Source: Zobellia russellii
GTDB lineage: Bacteria; Bacteroidota; Bacteroidia; Flavobacteriales; Flavobacteriaceae
DNA length: 64,000 nt
Assembly (NCBI RefSeq): GCF_018728565.1
Contig: NZ_JACSOI010000003.1
Coordinates: 62,001-126,000, forward strand
Direction: 5' to 3'
How positions within the stretch are numbered: the first letter of the stretch is position 1; each line of letters begins with the position of its first letter. Positions 1 through 6,900 of this stretch are shown piece after piece. Made by a program: the position numbers and the translations under genes. Under the pieces are notes generated by a model, which saw only the letters and a list, made by a program, of their open reading frames with translations, was not told the origin of the DNA and did not search any database.

Positions 1-1
1 T

Positions 2-271
2 GGTGAGTATTGTTACGTAGGCTACCGGCATAGTTTATGTCACGGATGGGCTAGTGGACCTACTGCTTGGTTAAGTCAACACGTTCTAGGTATTAATGTA
101 ATGGATGGAGGGAACAAAGTGAAAATTGCACCAAACTTGGGCGACCTTAAATGGGTTAGGGGTAGCTTTCCCACCAAGTACGGTGTGTTGAAAGTAAGTC
201 ATACAATTGGTGCGGATGGTAATGTCAAAACAGAAATCGATGCTCCTGAAGGACTGGACGTAATACAATAA
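2..271 (+). CDS. C-terminal end of an alpha-L-rhamnosidase (GH78-like), 5' truncated by the window
   Basis: The window opens inside this gene; 89 codons remain before a double stop (TAA TAA). The visible part has the pattern HGWASGPTAWLSQHVLGI followed by PNLGDLKWVRGSFPTKYG. This is characteristic of the end of the (alpha/alpha)6 barrel and the C-terminal beta-sandwich of bacterial alpha-L-rhamnosidases (GH78 type). These enzymes remove terminal L-rhamnose from oligosaccharides, usually in the periplasm of Bacteroidota. The next gene, 4 bp downstream, is an L-rhamnose mutarotase, which supports the assignment. The catalytic domain lies outside the window, so the exact GH family (GH78 or the related GH106) cannot be confirmed. 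Confidence 0.72.
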   Translation, partial: GEYCYVGYRHSLCHGWASGPTAWLSQHVLGINVMDGGNKVKIAPNLGDLKWVRGSFPTKYGVLKVSHTIGADGNVKTEIDAPEGLDVIQ

Positions 272-275
272 TAAA

Positions 276-590
276 ATGGTTAGAAAAGCATTCAAAATGA
301 AGGTATATGAAGATAAAATCGAGGAATATACCAAGAGGCACAATCCAATTTGGCCAGAATTAAAAGAAGTACTTAAGAACCATGGCGTTCGTAATTACAA
401 TATTTTTTTAGATACCGAGAGCTGTTTTTTGTTTGGTTACGCCGAAATAGAATCGGAAGTAAAGTGGAATGAGATAGCCAATACTGAGATTTGCAAAAAA
501 TGGTGGCAATATATGGCGACCCTGATGGAGACCAATGAAGATAGTAGCCCGGTCTCTACTGAGTTAAAACATTTATTCTACATGGAGTAG
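276..590 (+). CDS. rhaM: L-rhamnose mutarotase
   Basis: The 104-residue protein interconverts alpha- and beta-L-rhamnose so that the freed sugar can enter rhamnose isomerase. Its length equals that of the family. Tyr18, His22 and the Trp76-Trp77 pair lie in the expected context (EYTKRHNPIWPEL, then CKKWWQYM). In E. coli RhaM the equivalents Tyr18, His22 and a Trp pair line the active site. It has no signal peptide, so it acts in the cytoplasm. The start lies 4 bp after the rhamnosidase stop, so the two genes are almost certainly co-transcribed. Together they show that the substrate of this first PUL contains L-rhamnose. Confidence 0.93.
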   Translation: MVRKAFKMKVYEDKIEEYTKRHNPIWPELKEVLKNHGVRNYNIFLDTESCFLFGYAEIESEVKWNEIANTEICKKWWQYMATLMETNEDSSPVSTELKHLFYME

Positions 591-654
591 TCTGCATAAG
601 ACGAGGTTTGTTTATAGCATTAACTATATGTTTAATCGATAATATTAATAATTT

Positions 655-2145
655 ATGTTACGCACTAAAGAGGTATTGCTGGGTTTGGGAGTCTTGGTAA
701 TGATGGTTTCCTGTGGGAATAAAGAAAAAAAAGTAAAAAGCGAAGTAATTAAAAAACGTCCGAATATAATATTTATTATGGATGACCAGCATAAGTACGA
801 TGCTTTGGGATTGATAAACGAACAAGTACTAACCCCTACGTTGGATAGTCTTGCAGCTAGCGGTACCTACTATAACCAAGCTGTTTGTCAGGCTCCAATG
901 TGTGTGCCTAGCCGTAATTCAATAATGTTCGGACTCTATCCAAATCAAACAGGTGTTTATCGAAATACACGAGGTGGTGTAAGCGATGATAGTTTGCCGG
1001 GAAAGACAATGGCCCAATATTTTAAAGATGCCGGGTACGAAACAGCTGGTTTTGGAAAAACCCATTGGGGAAGGTATAAAACCGGGACTAGGGGATTTGA
1101 AACGAGGTATGTATCGGAAATTGCCGAAGACGGAGCTATTAGTATGCAAGATTTGAACCCTGAAGCCAAACGAAGATATAACGGGGAAACAAAAACAATG
1201 GGGGCCGGAGAAGAAAATAACTTGGGTTATCTTGGTTTCACCAGTGAACTTCCAGAAGAAGATCATCGTGATGGTTGGATAACAAAGCAGGCTATCGAGT
1301 ATATAAACAAAAGAGAAGACGAACGTCCGCTGTTTTTTTATCTCTCATATATGAAACCGCATGCCGGACATAATGTACCTAAAGGTTATGAAGATTTATA
1401 TGATGTAGATAACATTTCTTTTCCCGAGCAACCAAATTGGGATAAAGATTATTCGCCACATTCGGAAGGGATCAATAGAAGGGAAATGTATGAAAATTAC
1501 TGGAAAGACGCTTCTGAGGAAGATTGGAAATTAATGACAATGCGTTATTATGCCAATGTAACATGGATTGATGATATGATGGGGCGTACATTGGATGCTC
1601 TGAAGAAAAAAGGAATTTTGGATAATGCCATTGTAATTTATACTTCTGATCACGGAGAAATGTTGGGTGAACGGTACTATAGGTTTAATAAATATAATTT
1701 ATATGAATCAAGTGTTCGGGTTCCGATGATAGTATCGGGTTCGGCCTTGCCCGAGTCGTTTAAAGGAGGGAAGGTAAATAGTCACCCTACAGAAAACATT
1801 GATATTTTACCAACGCTCTTGGATTTGGCGGAGATAGATATGGAAAAAAAATTGCCAGGAAGGAATCTTTTGGAAAATAAGCCAAGAAAAGCAAGTTTTT
1901 CAGCGCTTCATGAGCGTGAGGGCGAAGCTGCCTTTATGTGGAGGACGCGTCAATATAAACTGATACTTGTATTTCACCGGAAAAAGGAGGCTGCCGATTA
2001 TAGGAAGGAAGATATTATCACGGGAGAATTTTATGACCTGCATAATGATACCAAAGAGTGGTATGATTTGTATGGTAAAAAGGAAATCCAACCTATACAA
2101 GAACAATTTACGAGCGAGTTATTGGAACATTTACAATCAATGTAA
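655..2145 (+). CDS. S1-family formylglycine sulfatase, lipoprotein
   Basis: This 496-residue sulfatase would remove sulfate esters from a polysaccharide. It has a lipoprotein signal ending in the lipobox around Cys20 (VSCG), metal-binding Asp43-Asp44 (IMDDQH), and the activation motif C83-V-P-S-R, whose Cys becomes formylglycine. Later come a GFGKTHWG block and YTSDHGEMLGE with the Asp-His metal ligands near residue 330. Its length is normal for family S1. It needs an anaerobic (anSME) or FGE-type maturase encoded elsewhere. It follows the rhamnosidase and rhaM on the same strand, as in ulvan-type loci where sulfated rhamnose must be desulfated. The S1 subfamily cannot be given by eye. Confidence 0.93.
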   Translation: MLRTKEVLLGLGVLVMMVSCGNKEKKVKSEVIKKRPNIIFIMDDQHKYDALGLINEQVLTPTLDSLAASGTYYNQAVCQAPMCVPSRNSIMFGLYPNQTGVYRNTRGGVSDDSLPGKTMAQYFKDAGYETAGFGKTHWGRYKTGTRGFETRYVSEIAEDGAISMQDLNPEAKRRYNGETKTMGAGEENNLGYLGFTSELPEEDHRDGWITKQAIEYINKREDERPLFFYLSYMKPHAGHNVPKGYEDLYDVDNISFPEQPNWDKDYSPHSEGINRREMYENYWKDASEEDWKLMTMRYYANVTWIDDMMGRTLDALKKKGILDNAIVIYTSDHGEMLGERYYRFNKYNLYESSVRVPMIVSGSALPESFKGGKVNSHPTENIDILPTLLDLAEIDMEKKLPGRNLLENKPRKASFSALHEREGEAAFMWRTRQYKLILVFHRKKEAADYRKEDIITGEFYDLHNDTKEWYDLYGKKEIQPIQEQFTSELLEHLQSM

Positions 2146-2207
2146 ATACAGGGCTCTTGCATGTTTGGGTACTGTTACTGATTGTTATAAAATAAAAAGT
2201 ATAGAAA

Positions 2208-3218
2208 ATGACCAATCAAAAAATGACTCTTGGAGAGTTTATTTTTGACAACCAATCCGCTTTTCCTTATTCTACCGGTGAATTGTCAAAACTTATTAAT
2301 GCCATACGTTTGGCCGCAAAGATTACGAATCACGAAGTGAATAAGGCGGGATTGGTAGATATACTTGGTGATGCAGGAAATACTAATATCCAAGGAGAAA
2401 ATCAACAGAAGCTGGATGTTTACGCAAATGTGAAATTTATACAAACCCTTGTTCAAAGAGGTATCGTATGTGGAATAGCATCTGAAGAAGAAGAAAATTT
2501 CATAGCCGTAAATAGTCATGATGGGAAAAACAGCAATCAATATGTAATACTTATTGATCCTTTGGACGGCTCTTCAAATATAGATGTCAATGCATCTGTT
2601 GGAACTATATTTTCTATATATCGAAGAATTTCCCCCATAGGCAAACCGGTAGAATTAAAGGACTTTTTACAAGCAGGAAATAAGCAGGTTGCCGGGGGAT
2701 ATGTTATGTACGGCACATCTACAATTTTGGTCTATAGTACGGGGCGTGGTGTTAACGGCTTTACCTTGAATCCGGCCTTGGGAACTTTTTATCTTTCACA
2801 CCCAAACATGCAGTTTCCTGAAAATGGAAGTATCTATTCGGTTAATGAAGGTAACTATGTTCATTTTGCCCAAGGGGTTAAAGATTATATAAAATATTGC
2901 CAATGCGAAGAAGAAGATAGACCTTATTCTTCGCGGTATATTGGTTCGTTAGTTTCCGATTTTCATAGAAATTTGATTAAGGGAGGTATCTATATGTATC
3001 CTAGGATTGGCCCAAGGCAGAAAGGTAAGTTAAGATTGACCTATGAATGTAATCCAATAGCATTTCTGACCGAACAGGCAAATGGTGTTGCAACTACTGG
3101 ATATGAAAGAATTTTAGATCTTAAGCCTACTGAATTACATCAGCGCGAAGCCCTGTTTTGTGGGAGCAAAAATATGGTTGAAGATTTAATTCATTTTGTA
3201 CGTAGGGACACAATGTAA
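2208..3218 (+). CDS. fbp: class I fructose-1,6-bisphosphatase
   Basis: The 336-residue cytoplasmic enzyme hydrolyses fructose-1,6-bisphosphate to fructose-6-phosphate, the committed step of gluconeogenesis. Visible family motifs are the metal site [10 protein letters not shown] (about residues 121-130), [12 protein letters not shown] in the middle, and [21 protein letters not shown] near the C-terminus. The length matches class I FBPases. Either the first ATG or the one five codons later (MTLGEFIF) could be the start. It lies 62 bp after the sulfatase on the same strand. Rhamnose breakdown yields triose phosphate plus lactaldehyde, so a co-expressed FBPase would let cells make hexoses from this sugar. 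That role is inferred from position. Confidence 0.93.
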   Translation: MTNQKMTLGEFIFDNQSAFPYSTGELSKLINAIRLAAKITNHEVNKAGLVDILGDAGNTNIQGENQQKLDVYANVKFIQTLVQRGIVCGIASEEEENFIAVNSHDGKNSNQYVILIDPLDGSSNIDVNASVGTIFSIYRRISPIGKPVELKDFLQAGNKQVAGGYVMYGTSTILVYSTGRGVNGFTLNPALGTFYLSHPNMQFPENGSIYSVNEGNYVHFAQGVKDYIKYCQCEEEDRPYSSRYIGSLVSDFHRNLIKGGIYMYPRIGPRQKGKLRLTYECNPIAFLTEQANGVATTGYERILDLKPTELHQREALFCGSKNMVEDLIHFVRRDTM

Positions 3219-3588
3219 TTTTTGATTGCTCTTGGAAGAGTAGCCTCTAATTCCGAAGATAAATATGTATCACGTAAATTAATATACAACTACTATATCT
3301 TATAAAAATTAAGTATATGGAATTGATTGTTGCATGTTAGGGTGTTTTTGTTGAATTTTTTGAAAACAATAACCCTAGTAATTTCCGGATTAATATTATT
3401 TGAAATCATTTTGTTAGATTTGTTTTATTGAAAGCTTTAAACGCTCTCGTTAGTGTCTTAATTGATGTCTTTTTTTAGTTGATTAAGTGTAAAATATTGG
3501 TTTTAAGGATGTTGTGTGGGTTTTTTGTTAACTCTGTCATCCCGACAAATTAAGGTGTTTAAATACGATTTTAATGTAAAAACACAAA

Positions 3589-3617
3589 AGTCAGTAAATT
3601 TTTACTGGCTTTTTTTG
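3589..3617 (+). terminator. rho-independent terminator-like hairpin
   Basis: A 10-bp stem (AGTCAGTAAA with TTTACTGGCT, including one T-G pair) closes a 2-nt loop and is followed directly by seven T residues. The stem lies 370 bp beyond the fbp stop, so it either ends a long 3' untranslated region or terminates a separate short transcript. Confidence 0.6.
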
Positions 3618-3827
3618 TTTTTTAATGAGAAAAAGTTTCTACTCTCCCTTTTTGTAAAACATCTCTATTTGAATAAAGTAGGTTTTATAGCACTTTGGAT
3701 GATTTTAAATTTAAATATGCATTTAGAGTAGTTTTGCATAAGATTTTCAGGTAATTTTTTTTCATAAGGGAGTATATGCTGGATTTATATTTACACTTTA
3801 TAAATGCCAAGTTGACATTTACATTGC

Positions 3828-3859
3828 TCAATAACGTTAATTTTTCTCGATAGCGTTAA
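3828..3859 (+). promoter_or_regulatory. paired 13-bp direct repeat, candidate AraC-type operator
   Basis: The sequences TCAATAACGTTAA (3828-3840) and TCGATAGCGTTAA (3847-3859) differ at two positions and start 19 bp apart. They end 39 bp before the start codon of the AraC-BLUF gene. AraC-family proteins typically bind two tandem half-sites about two helical turns apart, so autoregulation is a reasonable guess. Only the repeat itself is directly seen. Confidence 0.4.
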
Positions 3860-3898
3860 AATTTATTCAACAATAATTTTATTTTTAAAGAAAAAATT

Positions 3899-5359
3899 AT
3901 GTTGAGATTAAGGGAAGATAATCCCTTGGAAATGCTACGTCAATTTTCAGTTTACTATGATGGCGACCTCATTGAAAATTTGGGTGCAGCCAAAATGTCA
4001 ATTGATAATGAGCATGGTAAAGGGTACGTAAGTTTATATGAGTTGATGCCAGGTCTTACGGCATGGGTGTATAATATTGAGTTTACCCAAAATTTAGTAA
4101 TCAATATGAACTTCTCCGAGGATAGACCCTATTACTTTGGGTATAACGTATCAGGTCACCAATTGCAGAAGTTTCCTAATGAACCTGAACATAAGAAAAT
4201 AAGGCAGGGGCAAAATTTTATTATTGTTAGTGAACCTAATACTAGCTCAGAATTTATTGTACCAAGTAATATTGCATATAAATGCTGTTATATTATTATC
4301 AATCCTAAGGAATTGGCAGAGGGGAATATAGCTAGTAAAAAAAGACTTCTTCAGGAGTTGGAGGCGAACTTTGATAATAAAACTAGTAAACACCCGTATA
4401 GATATTTTGGTGACATTGATACTAGGATTGGAACTTACGCCTCAATCATTGTTGAAAATTTACGCACAGACGTGGTTGGTAGATTAATTACGGAAGGCAC
4501 TGTGCTCAGAATGTTGGGTTCGCAATTAGAGGCACATCAACATGACCGTAATAATGAAGAATTTCGACCTGTTTTAACTAAATCTGAGCTTTCCAGAATA
4601 ACCCATGTTGGTGACTATGTGATCGAGCGTATTGCCGATAAATTTACCATAGATGATATCAGCCTCCACTTGCGTATTTCACCAAAAAAGCTTCAAAGCG
4701 GAATTCGTTTCCTGTATGGGTATTCTGCAAATGAATATCTCACAAAACTTCGTTTGGAACACAGCAGGGAGTTAATGCATTCAACCGAAATGAATATCTC
4801 AGAGATATGTCTTGCGGTGGGTTATCAGAGTAAAAGTTACTTTTCTAAGATTTTTTTGGATATGTACGGGTTTAGCCCAAGTGTTTATAAAAAGAGGTTT
4901 GAAGACGCCAATTTACTTTTTGATATAAGCTACCGCTCATTAGCTGTAGATACTACTAGCGGAAAGGATGTTGATGCTATTATTAAAACGGCAAGATCCT
5001 TAAACCCTGAATTTAATATAACTGGCTGTATCATTTATCACCGTAATATATTTTTCCAAATTATTGAAGGTCCCAAAAAGGATATACTAACGTTGTTTGA
5101 TAATATCAAGAACGATGAGAGGCATAAGGATATTAAGGTGATGTGGAAAGGTTACAAAATAAGACGGGAATTTAAAAATTGGGCATTGGCAACAATTAGT
5201 GACGAGGGTGTGTTAGATGTGCAAATTCAAGGAAGTGCCAAGAGTTTAGAACTAAGTAATGTTTTGGGTAAGTTGGACAATAGTGCTATAGACTCTGAAA
5301 ACTTATGGCGAAAAGTTAGAAATATTATAAAAGTCCATACGGATAACTCCGCTGCTTGA
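3899..5359 (+). CDS. AraC-family transcription factor with C-terminal BLUF (blue-light, FAD) domain
   Basis: The 486-residue protein has three parts: an N-terminal sensor-like region (about 1-215), an AraC-type double helix-turn-helix (about 228-335, ending in the signature SEICLAVGYQSKSYFSKIF...GFSPSVYKKRF), and a BLUF domain (about 340-435). The flavin-site residues fall at the spacing known from AppA: Tyr345, Asn369 (+24), Gln387 (+42) and Trp428 (+83), matching AppA Tyr21, Asn45, Gln63 and Trp104. The block NITGCIIYHRNIFFQIIEGP is typical BLUF. The position of AppA Met106 is Leu430 here. There is no signal peptide or membrane segment, so it would be a cytoplasmic DNA-binding protein controlled by blue light. 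It ends 10 bp from a convergent response-regulator gene. Confidence 0.9.
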   Translation: MLRLREDNPLEMLRQFSVYYDGDLIENLGAAKMSIDNEHGKGYVSLYELMPGLTAWVYNIEFTQNLVINMNFSEDRPYYFGYNVSGHQLQKFPNEPEHKKIRQGQNFIIVSEPNTSSEFIVPSNIAYKCCYIIINPKELAEGNIASKKRLLQELEANFDNKTSKHPYRYFGDIDTRIGTYASIIVENLRTDVVGRLITEGTVLRMLGSQLEAHQHDRNNEEFRPVLTKSELSRITHVGDYVIERIADKFTIDDISLHLRISPKKLQSGIRFLYGYSANEYLTKLRLEHSRELMHSTEMNISEICLAVGYQSKSYFSKIFLDMYGFSPSVYKKRFEDANLLFDISYRSLAVDTTSGKDVDAIIKTARSLNPEFNITGCIIYHRNIFFQIIEGPKKDILTLFDNIKNDERHKDIKVMWKGYKIRREFKNWALATISDEGVLDVQIQGSAKSLELSNVLGKLDNSAIDSENLWRKVRNIIKVHTDNSAA

Positions 5360-5369
5360 CTTCTATTAG

Positions 5370-5807
5370 TTACACTAATTTTAGATTTTTCTTTCTTTTG
5401 AACAATTCGTCTATCACCAATTTTAATTGATTGTGCATTTTATTTATAGAGGTCTCTTTTGTTAAAAAAAACAAGGCTCCCATTTCTAAACTTTTGCGTC
5501 GGTCTTCTTCCGATGAGGAAGTAGAATAGATTACAACCGGGATTTTAGTTAGTAATTGGTTTTTTTTAAGATGTGTTAAACATTCAAACCCGTCCATTAC
5601 GGGCATATTTAAATCTAAAAAAATTACCTTAGGAAGTATACCCGCAGATAAAGTATTCAATATATGGGTCATTAGTAATTTTCCATTAGGAAATATTTCC
5701 ATATTTATCTCAGGGAAAATATCTTGCATGGCTTCAGCAAAGAACATTCTGTCATCTTCATCATCATCTGCATACGCCAAAGGACTAAAAACACTGTAGT
5801 TGTTCAT
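5370..5807 (-). CDS. single-domain response regulator (Rcp1-like)
   Basis: This 145-residue CheY-like receiver has no output domain. It has the acidic cluster DDDEDD near the N-terminus, the phosphoacceptor in VIFLDLNMPVMDG, the switch region PVVIYSTSSSEED and the conserved Lys in FFLTKE. Response regulators with this extended YSTSSS...D pattern resemble cyanobacterial Rcp1, which works with phytochrome-type kinases. I place the start at the internal Met (MNNYSVF) because the receiver begins about ten residues later. An upstream ATG at 5840 would add 11 residues. The gene converges with AraC-BLUF. The kinase at 6901-9399 is a plausible partner. Confidence 0.88.
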   Translation of the reverse strand: MNNYSVFSPLAYADDDEDDRMFFAEAMQDIFPEINMEIFPNGKLLMTHILNTLSAGILPKVIFLDLNMPVMDGFECLTHLKKNQLLTKIPVVIYSTSSSEEDRRKSLEMGALFFLTKETSINKMHNQLKLVIDELFKRKKNLKLV

Positions 5808-6115
5808 AAATGTGATTTTGGGGTATTTGTGATTTCTCACTAAATAAATGTAGTATTTTTAGTAAGCCTCTTATAACAATATACGATAAATATATAACAC
5901 TATTCGGATTGCCGTAAAACAGGTTGTTTCACTTTAAAACTGGAACTCATTATTTTTATTTTAGAGCAGATGTATGGGCAAACCCTTTTCGCAATATGAT
6001 AATGATAGCAAACAATTTTTTCAGATAGTTTTCCACCTGATATAGTTAAACATCAAAAAGCTATCTCATTAAATTTCGTGTAAGTATTAAAGTCTAATTA
6101 TAACTTACAGTAATC

Positions 6116-6343
6116 ATGAAAACTCCAAAACTACTATATGTATTTACACTATTTATGTTTCTAATAACTTCATGCAGAGAAAGTACGGAAAAGTCGTCAA
6201 CCCCGGGAAGTGGTATGGATGGTGTTAAGGAAACACAACAAGAGGCCATGGAACGAGAAAAAAAATGGAAAAGCGAAGAACGTCTTGGAGCGGATACCGT
6301 AAATATAGATAGTGCAAAGACTAATGGAAAATTGAAGGAGTAG
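6116..6343 (+). CDS. small lipoprotein of unknown function
   Basis: The 75-residue protein has a clear lipoprotein signal: a short basic N-terminus, a hydrophobic stretch and the lipobox ITSC at residues 17-20. The mature part is short, charged and low in complexity (many Glu, Lys and Ser), with no recognisable domain. It is a lone plus-strand gene between minus-strand genes. Its function is unknown; a signal peptide this clear makes a real gene more likely than chance. Confidence 0.6.
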   Translation: MKTPKLLYVFTLFMFLITSCRESTEKSSTPGSGMDGVKETQQEAMEREKKWKSEERLGADTVNIDSAKTNGKLKE

Positions 6344-6367
6344 CTCTATACCTACACTATACATTTT

Positions 6368-6751
6368 CTAAAATTTAGTAATTGATTTTTTTTTGAAAAA
6401 TGCAGCATATCTCATTGATTGTTTTAAGGACAATTTTCCATCACCAAGAATAGAACTGAGGATATTATCGCTTAAATCAATATGTTCCTCCCCAAACCAT
6501 TCAAGGGTAAAGGTATACCAGGTTTCACTTATTACTTGTACCCGAGTATATTCAACCTGACATCCAGATGCATAATCTATTGATAGTGGTTGTATCTCTA
6601 ATTGTCCATCATTATCAATAATATTAAGGGCCAATCTATTTTTGGTTACCTCCAACCATTCGTTATTATCACAATCGGGTAAAATACTATTTTTAATTTT
6701 TGGGTCGTCCACTGTAAAGCTCCATTTTAGCCAGTTTTCACAGTATCCCAT
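6368..6751 (-). CDS. hypothetical protein, start uncertain
   Basis: From the first ATG the protein has 127 residues and no family I recognise. Trp and Cys are frequent (GYCENWLKWSF, WYTFTLEWFGEE), and no signal or membrane segment is seen. The frame stays open upstream to an in-frame stop at 6875-6877. The extension (for example REPVPFARTRVHTA just before the ATG) reads like protein, but it holds no ATG, GTG or TTG. Either translation starts at a rare codon or the ATG at 6751 is correct. It lies 149 bp downstream of the histidine kinase on the same strand and may belong to its operon. Confidence 0.55.
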   Translation of the reverse strand: MGYCENWLKWSFTVDDPKIKNSILPDCDNNEWLEVTKNRLALNIIDNDGQLEIQPLSIDYASGCQVEYTRVQVISETWYTFTLEWFGEEHIDLSDNILSSILGDGKLSLKQSMRYAAFFKKKSITKF

Positions 6752-6900
6752 AGCTGTATGTACACGCGTTCTTGCAAATGGGACAGGTTCTCTTTGCTTA
6801 ATTTCAATTCTATTTTCTCTAAACTTAATATTATTGTTTTTAGTAAGCTCGCTGAAAATAAAATTGTAATTATCTTATCTTTTTTTTCAATATCGCGGGC

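Larger units (their letters stand above)
3219..3898. other. 680-bp intergenic region before the AraC-BLUF gene
   Basis: This very AT-rich stretch has no convincing gene; a 71-codon open frame at 3516-3731 looks like chance. It contains a terminator-like hairpin at 3589-3617 and paired direct repeats at 3828-3859. The box TAGTTTTG at 3729-3736 fits the Bacteroidetes -7 consensus TAnnTTTG, but no clear -33 TTTG at the usual distance is visible. Confidence 0.5.

Noticed and set aside
3516-3731. 71-codon plus-strand open frame in the gap before AraC-BLUF
   Set aside because: Phe/Leu/Lys-rich translation of AT-rich DNA; it spans the terminator hairpin at 3589-3617 and has no signal or domain.
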